A stretch of 64,000 nt of DNA from Candidatus Obscuribacterales bacterium (GTDB taxonomy: Bacteria > Cyanobacteriota > Vampirovibrionia > Obscuribacterales > Obscuribacteraceae): contig JAGVKG010000013.1 of the NCBI GenBank assembly GCA_020050685.1, positions 1 to 64,000 of the forward strand, written 5' to 3'. Under the pieces are notes generated by a model. The model did not search any database and was not told where the DNA came from. It saw only the letters and a list, made by a program, of their open reading frames with translations. Shown piece after piece: positions 57,340 to 64,000 of this stretch; the first letter of the stretch is position 1; each line of letters begins with the position of its first letter. The translations under genes were made by a program, and so were the position numbers.

Positions 57340-58806
57340 ATGCCGGATAAAGTTAGAGTCAGAATAGCGCCAAGCCCCACAGGTAATTTACACCTGGGTA
57401 CAGCACGCACGGCCCTCTACAACTATCTTTACGCGCATCGCCATGGTGGCACTTTTGTCATGCGCTTGGAAGACACGGACGAAGTACGCTCGGATGAGAG
57501 CTATACCAAAGACATTTTCGATGGGCTGCGTTGGCTTGGTTTGACTTGGGATGAAGGTCCGGATATTGGTGGGCCATTCGCACCATATCGCCAAACAGAA
57601 AAAATCGATCGCTACAGTCATGTGGCTAATTTGCTTTTGGAAAAGGGAGCTGCTTACTTTTGCTTTTGCTCCCCGCAAGAACTGGAAGCATTGAAAGAAG
57701 AGCAAAAGAACACGACCAGAGGTCCGCGTTACGATAATCGTTGCCGCAGCCTCACCCCTCAACAAAAAGAAAAATACGTGGCTGAAGGTCGCGTGCCTGC
57801 GATTCGTTTTAAGATTGACGAGCCGCGCGTCATCAGTTGGCACGATGGAATCAAAGGCGAAATCGCCATTGATTCATCAGATCTTGGTGGCGATATGGTG
57901 ATCGTCAAATCCAATGGTGTAGCAATTTACAATTTTGCCGTTGTAGTTGACGATATCGACATGAAGATGACTTATGTGATTCGTGGCGAAGATCACATTC
58001 ACAATACAGCCAAACAGATTTTGATTTACGAAGCTTTGGGTGAGACAACGCCGAGCTTTGCCCATCCGGCTTTGATTTTTGACATTGAAAGACGCAAACT
58101 TTCTAAGCGACATCATGGTGAGTTAGTTCACATCGATCGTTATCGCCAAGACGGTTACATGCCGGAAGCAATGGTCAACTATCTGGCACAAATGAGTTGG
58201 TCTTTGCCTGAGGACCGGGAAATTATTTCGCTTGATGAAGCTTGCCGTATTTTTGATTTAAGCAAAATCAGCAAGAGCCCGGCGGTTTTTGATCTGCCGC
58301 GTTTAAACTGGTTCAACAGTCACTACCTTCGCGATTTGCCATTGACACTAGTGACCGATCGGGCGCAGCCTTACTTGGTTGAATTTTCCATGGAGAAATA
58401 CAGCCGCCAGCAATTGGAAGAAATTATTGCTTGCGTGCGCGATGGCTTGACCATGCTTTCGGAATTAACAGAGGCCGTGCGTTTCTTTTTTGAAGATGCT
58501 GTGGTGATTCCAGAGGACGTGATGAATTCCGTCTTGTCCAAAGAATCAGCAACCAAAGTCCTGCAAGCATTTTACGATCAAATTCCCAACCTGCCTTTTG
58601 GCGATCATGCGGCTTGCAAAAAAGCGGTCGACGAAATCGGCAAGTCACTTGGATTAAAAGGAAAGGATCTGTACTGGCCGGTTCGCGTGGCAATTTCCGG
58701 CAAAACCCAAGGTCCAGATTTAGGATCGATAATTTCCATCCTCGGCAAAATACGCTTGTCCACCCGTGTGGACGCTGCTATTCAGCAATGTAAACAGCAC
58801 GCGTAG
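57340..58806 (+). CDS. gltX: Glutamyl-tRNA synthetase
   Basis: The 488-aa class I synthetase has the HIGH-type motif PSPTGNLHLGTARTALYNYL at the N-terminus, ISWHDGIKGEIAID, VIRGEDHIHNTAKQ, and the KMSKS-type KLSKRHHGELVH near 250. Length is normal for bacterial GluRS. AAGGA precedes the ATG. It may be discriminating or non-discriminating; no gatC/glnS gene is present in the window to judge. It is bracketed by two GC-rich hairpin repeats. Confidence 0.96.
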   Translation: MPDKVRVRIAPSPTGNLHLGTARTALYNYLYAHRHGGTFVMRLEDTDEVRSDESYTKDIFDGLRWLGLTWDEGPDIGGPFAPYRQTEKIDRYSHVANLLLEKGAAYFCFCSPQELEALKEEQKNTTRGPRYDNRCRSLTPQQKEKYVAEGRVPAIRFKIDEPRVISWHDGIKGEIAIDSSDLGGDMVIVKSNGVAIYNFAVVVDDIDMKMTYVIRGEDHIHNTAKQILIYEALGETTPSFAHPALIFDIERRKLSKRHHGELVHIDRYRQDGYMPEAMVNYLAQMSWSLPEDREIISLDEACRIFDLSKISKSPAVFDLPRLNWFNSHYLRDLPLTLVTDRAQPYLVEFSMEKYSRQQLEEIIACVRDGLTMLSELTEAVRFFFEDAVVIPEDVMNSVLSKESATKVLQAFYDQIPNLPFGDHAACKKAVDEIGKSLGLKGKDLYWPVRVAISGKTQGPDLGSIISILGKIRLSTRVDAAIQQCKQHA

Positions 58807-58825
58807 GGGCGGGGTTTCCCTGCCC
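58807..58825. repeat. GC-rich hairpin repeat, copy 2
   Basis: GGGCGGGG-ttt-CCCTGCCC directly after the gltX stop codon; one G-U pair compared with copy 1. It could also act as a weak terminator, but no T-run follows. Confidence 0.6.
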
Positions 58826-58909
58826 ACAATTACTCGAAAACTAATTCGAAGCACAAATCGCCACATCCTCATTTAACAGAAGACAACCAGTCATAAAGCA
58901 AAAATCGAA

Positions 58910-60343
58910 ATGTCACCGCTGCAAATCCACAACACATTATCCAACAAGAAAGAATTGTTTACGCCGATAAATGGCAAGACGGTGAAGATTTACGCTTGCG
59001 GACCAACTGTTTATGACTTAAGTCATCTCGGTCATGCGCGCTCAGCCATTACCTGGGATATGGTTGTGCGTTATTTGCGTTTCAGCGGATACGATGTAAT
59101 TTTTACGCGCAACATTACGGACATTGACGACAAGATAATCAATCGGGCCAAAGAACTGGGCATACGCCCTGAGCAAGTTGCCCGCGAATACACTTTCGGT
59201 TACTGGCGCGACATGAAGGCGCTGAACATCGGCCTGCCGGATTTCGAACCACGCGCCACAGAATATCTTTCGCAAATGATTGCTTTCATCGACCAATTGA
59301 TCAAAGCCGGTCATGCTTATGCCTCGGAAGGCGATGTCTACTTTGATGTGTCTTCTTTCAAAGAATACGGCAAGCTAAAAAAACAGCGCTTGGAAGATAT
59401 GCTCGTTGGTGCACGCGACCTGGCCGTTTCACAACAAGATTTGCAAGAACGCAAGAAAAGTCCTCTGGATTTTGCCTTATGGAAAGGCGCTGCTGCTGGA
59501 GAAACTGGCTGGCAAACGCCCTGGGGATTTGGCCGGCCCGGCTGGCATTTAGAATGCTCAACCATGATCGCCGATGTGCTTGGTGATACCATCGACATCC
59601 ATGGCGGTGGTGAAGATTTAGTTTTTCCCCATAACGAAAATGAAATTGCTCAATCGGAAGCCTTGCACAAAAAGCCTTTGGCGCGTTATTGGATGCACAA
59701 TGGCATGGTGAATATCGATGCGGAAAAAATGTCCAAATCGCTGGGCAATTTCAAGACAATTCAAGACTTATTGCAAACCTATTCTCCGGACACCATTCGT
59801 CTTTTCATTCTGCAAACTCATTACCGTTCGCCGCTGGAATTTACGGCCGAAAGTTTGCAGGCCGTGAAAAATGGCTTGCAGCGCCTAATTCGCGCTGCCA
59901 ATGGCGTCAGCCAAGACGACGCGGAAAAACTTGCCTCCCAAATGCAAGTTGCTGAATCTGCTTTTACAAAAGAAGAATTGAGAAAAGTTGGCGCTGCTTT
60001 TGCCGAGGCTATGGATAACGATTTTAATACCGCAGAAGCTGTTGCGGTTTTGTATGGCCTTGCCGATCAGATAAATACCACTGCCGAAATTGAAAAGCGC
60101 CTGAGTCACATTTACGCTCTACAACTTTACGCCGGCGTTCTCGGTTTAACGCTGGAAGACACGAGCCAAAATCTTGATTCTGCAACTAGCCAAGAAATTA
60201 TGAGTCTTGTTTTGCAAATTAGACAAGAAGCACGCGCAAAAAAAGATTATGCAACTTCTGATTTGATTCGCAACAAACTTGGTGCTTTAGGTATCAACGT
60301 GATGGACACCGCCGGCAACGGCGCTGCCTGGGAACGCTCGTAA
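58910..60343 (+). CDS. cysS: Cysteinyl-tRNA synthetase
   Basis: The 477-aa class I synthetase has YACGPTVYDLSHLGHARSAI (Zn Cys and HIGH motif), FTRNITDIDDKII, GRPGWHLECSTM with the second Cys, HGGGEDLVFPHNENEIAQSEA and the KMSKSLGNF loop near 265. All zinc ligands and motifs are intact. The carbonic anhydrase homologue starts 31 bases later, so they may be co-transcribed. Confidence 0.97.
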   Translation: MSPLQIHNTLSNKKELFTPINGKTVKIYACGPTVYDLSHLGHARSAITWDMVVRYLRFSGYDVIFTRNITDIDDKIINRAKELGIRPEQVAREYTFGYWRDMKALNIGLPDFEPRATEYLSQMIAFIDQLIKAGHAYASEGDVYFDVSSFKEYGKLKKQRLEDMLVGARDLAVSQQDLQERKKSPLDFALWKGAAAGETGWQTPWGFGRPGWHLECSTMIADVLGDTIDIHGGGEDLVFPHNENEIAQSEALHKKPLARYWMHNGMVNIDAEKMSKSLGNFKTIQDLLQTYSPDTIRLFILQTHYRSPLEFTAESLQAVKNGLQRLIRAANGVSQDDAEKLASQMQVAESAFTKEELRKVGAAFAEAMDNDFNTAEAVAVLYGLADQINTTAEIEKRLSHIYALQLYAGVLGLTLEDTSQNLDSATSQEIMSLVLQIRQEARAKKDYATSDLIRNKLGALGINVMDTAGNGAAWERS

Positions 60344-60374
60344 TGGTGGTCAACTTTTCAGGGAGTTCAGTCAT

Positions 60375-61019
60375 ATGACATTACCGGAATCAATTGCTAA
60401 CGATCCGAAATATGCCAAGCGTCTGCTTGAAATTGCCGAAGAAAAGGACATTCCCAAAGAGTGGCAAGGCACGCCAATTGAAAGCTTGATTTTAGCTCAC
60501 AATTTCCAAAAGCCAATCACAGAAGTTGGCAAACCCAAACTTTTGATTGCTGCTTGTATAGAATTTCGCTATTCATTACCAGTACCACGCATGTATGCCT
60601 ACGTCATTCGCCGTGCCTCTGGTAGATTAGTCGGCTCAGAATTTAGCTTAGCCTATGTCTTTGCCCAAGGAGTAAAACACATCGCCCTGATTGGCCACAA
60701 CGATTGTGGAATGACGCAAGTTCACGCCAATACACCAGCCATGATCGAGGCGTTAATCAAGCAAGGCTGGCATAAAGATCGCGCGGAAGAGTATATTCGC
60801 TATCAAGCTGCCAGATACTCAATTGAAGACGAAATCGATGCCTTAAAATACGAGTACATTCGGCTGAAGCGTCTCTTTAGAGATGTTTGCATTGCTCCAT
60901 TTATTGTTTGCCTCGACAACACAAATCTCTACCTCCCAAAATGGTATGAAGAGATCAAAGATGATCCGACAATCGAGCGGAACAAGGTTGCTGATGAGGA
61001 ACTCTTGACACTCTTTTAG
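60375..61019 (+). CDS. Beta-carbonic-anhydrase-like protein with CxExR
   Basis: The 214-aa protein has the zinc-ligand triad of beta carbonic anhydrase: Cys61 (AACIEFRYSL), His108 and Cys111 (IGHNDCGMTQ). In canonical enzymes Cys-x-Asp-x-Arg carries the Asp/Arg dyad; here it is Cys-Ile-Glu-Phe-Arg, so Asp is Glu. The rest, with GSEFSLAYVFAQGVKH before the HxxC, fits the fold. It interconverts CO2 and bicarbonate if active. GGGAG upstream of the ATG. The bestrophin gene follows 10 bases later. Confidence 0.75.
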   Translation: MTLPESIANDPKYAKRLLEIAEEKDIPKEWQGTPIESLILAHNFQKPITEVGKPKLLIAACIEFRYSLPVPRMYAYVIRRASGRLVGSEFSLAYVFAQGVKHIALIGHNDCGMTQVHANTPAMIEALIKQGWHKDRAEEYIRYQAARYSIEDEIDALKYEYIRLKRLFRDVCIAPFIVCLDNTNLYLPKWYEEIKDDPTIERNKVADEELLTLF

Positions 61020-61029
61020 AGGTATCAAA

Positions 61030-61875
61030 TTGAACTGGGTCCATGCCATAACCAGAATCGCCACCGTTCCCGTTTCGCGAAAAATGGTCGCCGGGCTTTT
61101 TATCATGGCCTTATATACAATCTTGGTCGACAAGATTGATAGTTCAGAAATCAAAACCCTTGCTCAAGCCAGTATTACCGTCTTTGGTACAACTGTTCTT
61201 GGTGTACTTTTAGTTTTTCGCACCAATACAGCCAATGAAAGATGGTGGGAAGGGCGAAAGCTTTGGGGACAGCTTGTAAATGATTCACGCAACCTGGCTG
61301 TCAAAGTCAATGCGTTCATGGAAAATCATCACACCTACCGGCAAGAGGTACACCGCATTCTGGTGGCATTTGCTTTTGCCTTGAAAGATCAATTGCGCAA
61401 CGGTGTGCAAATTTCACAAATACCGGGCTTTGAAACTTCTTCAGCCACTCCCGAGCATGTACCGCTTTATCTTTCCGAATTACTTTGTGATCTTCTCAAG
61501 AAAGCCAAAAACGAAGGTTTGATCGATGGCTATGAGCACTTACAACTTGATGTTCATTCGCGTGCACTCATGGATATTTGCGGCGGATGTGAGCGCATCC
61601 GCAATTCGCCGATTCCGTTATCCTATAGAGCCTTGATCCGCCAAGCTTTGCTTTTTGGCTTGATTGCCTTACCCTGGGAACTGACACCGGATTTTCACAT
61701 CTGGACAATTCCTGTAGTTTTGCTCGCATCATATTTTTTTATTGGTCTCGAACTAATCGCCGAAGACATTGAAGAGCCTTTTGGTATCGGCGACGACAAT
61801 CTACCGCTAGAGAGCTATTGTAAAACAATTGAACATTCAGTAGCACAAGTTTTGCACTTACCCGCAACAATGTAA
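61030..61875 (+). CDS. Bestrophin family anion channel
   Basis: The 281-aa protein has the bestrophin (UPF0187) signature: VFGTTVLGVLLVFRTNTANERWWEGRKLWGQLVNDSRNLA near 50-88, later WELTPDFHIWTIPVVLLASYFFIGLELIAEDIEEPFGIGDDNLPLE-type region near 217-260 (conserved EDxEEPFG). It forms a pentameric anion channel, in algal relatives for bicarbonate. The TTG start follows AGAGG by 7 bases. Next to the carbonic anhydrase homologue, which suggests shared bicarbonate handling (inference). Confidence 0.9.
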   Translation: MNWVHAITRIATVPVSRKMVAGLFIMALYTILVDKIDSSEIKTLAQASITVFGTTVLGVLLVFRTNTANERWWEGRKLWGQLVNDSRNLAVKVNAFMENHHTYRQEVHRILVAFAFALKDQLRNGVQISQIPGFETSSATPEHVPLYLSELLCDLLKKAKNEGLIDGYEHLQLDVHSRALMDICGGCERIRNSPIPLSYRALIRQALLFGLIALPWELTPDFHIWTIPVVLLASYFFIGLELIAEDIEEPFGIGDDNLPLESYCKTIEHSVAQVLHLPATM

Positions 61876-61884
61876 GAGGTGAAA

Positions 61885-62778
61885 ATGGAAAGGCAGCAAT
61901 TTGGCAAGACCGATATGCAAGTCAGCGCACTGGGGTTTGGCGGCGCCGAAATTGGCTACCAGGGCGTTTCTCCGAATACTGTGAAAGACTTACTTTCCGA
62001 AGCGCTAAATCAGGGATTGAATGTAATCGATACCGCCGAATGTTATCGCGGCAGCGAGGAGCTTATTGGTGAAGCCGTATCTACTCGCCGAGATGATTTT
62101 TATCTCTTCACCAAATGCGGTCATCGCGACAATTACACACAAGATGCTTGGAGCAAATCTGACATCTCCAAAAGCATCGATCGCAGTCTCAAACGATTGA
62201 GAACCGATCGCGTTGACCTTCTCCAGCTTCATAGTTGTTCTGAGCAAATTCTTCGCCAAGGCGATGTGATCGAGGCATTACAGGAAGCAAAACAAGCCGG
62301 CAAAACGCATTACATTGGTTATAGTGGCGACAGCACTGATGCCTTGTACGCAATCAGTACTGGTGCGTTTGATTCTTTGCAAACATCATTAAATATCGCC
62401 GATCAAGAAGCAATCGAATTGACTATTCCACTGGCTGTCGAAAAACAGATGGGCATCATCGCCAAACGCCCGATTGCCAATGCTGCCTGGAAAACAAGTT
62501 CCAAACCGGGCGACCCTTATCTTGTACCTTACTGGGAACGCCTGCAACGTTTGCATTATGATTTCATCAACGGCACAGGCGATTCCTTCAGTAAAGCCTT
62601 GCGCTTTACTCTCAGCGTGCCTGGCGTCAATGTAGCCATTGTCGGCACCACCAAACCCGGTCGCTGGAAAGAAAATGCGGAAATGCTTGCCGAAGGCAAA
62701 CTCTCAGAATCCGAATTTGAAGAAATCAGAGATCACTGGCGCAAGGTGGCCCAGAAGGATTGGGTAGGACAAATTTAG
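61885..62778 (+). CDS. Aldo/keto reductase
   Basis: The 297-aa protein has the AKR barrel with the catalytic set: Asp and Tyr in DTAECYRGSEELIGEA, Lys in FTKCGH, and His in LLQLHSCSEQ. The YxxxxxExxxG-like cofactor end VAIVGTTKPGRWKENAEML is present. NADPH-dependent reduction of a small carbonyl compound is expected; the substrate is unknown. The ATG at 61885 is preferred to the GTG at 61879 because AGAGG lies 5 bases upstream. The next gene starts directly after its stop codon. Confidence 0.92.
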   Translation: MERQQFGKTDMQVSALGFGGAEIGYQGVSPNTVKDLLSEALNQGLNVIDTAECYRGSEELIGEAVSTRRDDFYLFTKCGHRDNYTQDAWSKSDISKSIDRSLKRLRTDRVDLLQLHSCSEQILRQGDVIEALQEAKQAGKTHYIGYSGDSTDALYAISTGAFDSLQTSLNIADQEAIELTIPLAVEKQMGIIAKRPIANAAWKTSSKPGDPYLVPYWERLQRLHYDFINGTGDSFSKALRFTLSVPGVNVAIVGTTKPGRWKENAEMLAEGKLSESEFEEIRDHWRKVAQKDWVGQI

Positions 62779-63723
62779 ATGGACAAGCCGACCAAAGACC
62801 TTCAGGTTACCGCTCTTGTTACCAACTTAAACATAACGGCCCCGGATGGTCGCGGCATCGATTGGTTAATTGAACTTATGTTTGCCAGCTCAGGATTTCC
62901 CGGTCTGCTCAGCATGGAAATCATTCCTCCATTGCCGCAGGAAAACACTTGGACTTTGGTGCAGCGCTTCCGAACATCCGATCAACTTGAATCATGGAAA
63001 CAATCCGCCGAGAGACAAAAACTATCAAATGAATTAGCACCGCTATTGTTAATTGGTGGCATCACATTTTCAGAGGCGGAAGTAGCTAGTTATGACTCGC
63101 GCTCAAGTGCAACAGCAGCAATAGTCACCGATCTCAAACCCGGCATGAGAACAGACTATTGTGCTTGGCTATCGAAGCTTCAACAAATTCAAATAGCCTT
63201 TCCCGGCTATCGCGGTTCCTACGTTCAGCCACCTTCGAAAAGCAATCCTAATCAGTGGACAACGCTTATACGCTTCGATTCACCGGATACACTCGACAAT
63301 TGGTTCAATTCAGAAGTTCGCGAGGAACTTCTTGCCGAAAGCGAATCATTTATTCAGTCGCGCAAATTTCATTGGCCTTCCACATCACTAATCGGTTGGT
63401 TTCCCGCAGACGCAAAAACTGGCAAACGCCCACCAAATTGGAAAACATCACTCATGGTTCTGCTCGGTCTTTATCCAGTGGCAATGCTAACACTGAAATT
63501 CATCACGCCGTTTCTAACCTGGCTACCTAAAGCACCGATGATTTTCGTCCGCACAGGATGCAGCGTCGCCCTTGTCACCATGCTAATGGTGCCACTAGCC
63601 AATCACCTATTCAAATGGTGGCTGTTCCCTCAGGCAAACAAAACTCTAGAAACAAATCTAAAAGGCCTAGCGATAATTGCCTCAGCATTTGCCATCGAGA
63701 TTCTTCTCTTGTGGAATATTTAG
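62779..63723 (+). CDS. Double ABM-domain membrane protein
   Basis: The 314-aa protein has two antibiotic-biosynthesis-monooxygenase-like ferredoxin folds: ~8-110 (WLIELMFASSGFPGLLSMEII, TWTLVQRFRTSDQLESWKQS) and ~115-205 (KLQQIQIAFPGYRGSYVQPP, WTTLIRFDSPDTLDNWFNS). After a linker with W-rich SLIGWFPADAKTGKRPPNWK come three membrane segments (~232-314). ABM domains often act on quinones or small aromatics. It starts right after the AKR stop codon, so the two genes work together or share expression. Confidence 0.75.
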   Translation: MDKPTKDLQVTALVTNLNITAPDGRGIDWLIELMFASSGFPGLLSMEIIPPLPQENTWTLVQRFRTSDQLESWKQSAERQKLSNELAPLLLIGGITFSEAEVASYDSRSSATAAIVTDLKPGMRTDYCAWLSKLQQIQIAFPGYRGSYVQPPSKSNPNQWTTLIRFDSPDTLDNWFNSEVREELLAESESFIQSRKFHWPSTSLIGWFPADAKTGKRPPNWKTSLMVLLGLYPVAMLTLKFITPFLTWLPKAPMIFVRTGCSVALVTMLMVPLANHLFKWWLFPQANKTLETNLKGLAIIASAFAIEILLLWNI

Positions 63724-63767
63724 TTCACCGGATACATCGACATCAAACAGAGGGTTTTAGTATTTTA

Positions 63768-64000
63768 TTGCGCTTGATCACTACTGCGTGTCTGTTGCTG
63801 ATTGCGAACTTAGCAATGGCGCAGGCCACTGACGACGAACCTCGCTTGCCCAAGCCATTCATGACTAAAATGACAGCTCTAATCAAGCATTACTATCCCG
63901 AGATGACTGTTACGACTAACGATCACGAAGTGTCTTTCGTATACCGCACGCGCACGTTCATGATTCACCATCCGACAAAGACAGGACAGTGGCAGGAGGC
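63768..64000 (+). CDS. Secreted hypothetical protein, truncated by window end
   Basis: A frame opening at TTG (63768) reads an N-terminal signal-like stretch (LRLITTACLLLIANLAMAQA) followed by DDEPRLPKPFMTKMTALIKHYYPEMT and runs off the window at 64000 without a stop. An AGAGGG at 63749-63754 lies rather far upstream, so the start is provisional. No family can be assigned from ~78 residues. Confidence 0.5.
   Translation, partial: MRLITTACLLLIANLAMAQATDDEPRLPKPFMTKMTALIKHYYPEMTVTTNDHEVSFVYRTRTFMIHHPTKTGQWQE

Overview
The window looks like chromosome of a diderm, non-photosynthetic relative of the cyanobacteria, most likely a Melainabacteria/Vampirovibrionia member such as Candidatus Obscuribacterales. 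This placement is inference. The first gene carries the SLH plus coiled-coil front end typical of cyanobacterial SomA-type porins. RND efflux, TonB-like and BcsAB genes imply an outer membrane. Ribosomal L25 is the long TL5/CTC form. No photosynthesis gene, phage, integrase, transposase or CRISPR array was seen. One tRNA gene, Gln(TTG), is present.

Layout. 0.4-3.1 kb: SLH protein, IMPase-family phosphatase, orphan sensor kinase. 3.2-16.6 kb, mostly minus strand: L25, tRNA-Gln, recN, Mrp-type Fe-S carrier, a cupin, and a run dnaK - nucleoside hydrolase - HlyD adaptor - RND pump, then a beta-lactamase-fold hydrolase. 16.7-20.5 kb: two secreted enzyme-like proteins, one a GGT homologue with altered catalytic motifs. 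20.6-22.3 kb: an ATGA-coupled AAA ATPase + DUF4276 pair, the best candidate for a defence module. 22.4-29.1 kb: TonB-domain fusion, glucan phosphorylase, peroxiredoxin, DUF4149 protein, HD phosphohydrolase. 29.2-35.9 kb: ffh-rpsP-khpA, then bcsA-bcsB. 36-41.6 kb: TauE/SafE transporter, two TPR/double-retropepsin proteins, an acyl-CoA dehydrogenase and MscS. 41.6-49 kb: HEAT protein, membrane protein, alkyltransferase-like protein, gcvT-gcvH and small proteins. 49-54.7 kb: murD-ftsW-murG and a TPR protein. 54.9-64 kb: yebC, rlpA, gltX, cysS, then carbonic anhydrase homologue, bestrophin, aldo/keto reductase, a membrane ABM protein and a truncated secreted protein.

The most unusual signal is not a gene. 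A family of intergenic repeats is scattered through the window (about 1.09, 6.97, 11.03, 11.14, 27.2 and 57.0 kb). Its right end, GACGGAGCG followed by A/T-rich sequence, usually abuts a start codon, so the repeat appears to supply the Shine-Dalgarno sequence or even the start codon. Longer copies contain a hairpin whose loop is always GAGGA while its arms differ completely between copies and still pair. The 5' region of rlpA also folds on paper into a multi-stem leader. Large perfect palindromes lie before bcsA and between rlpA and gltX.
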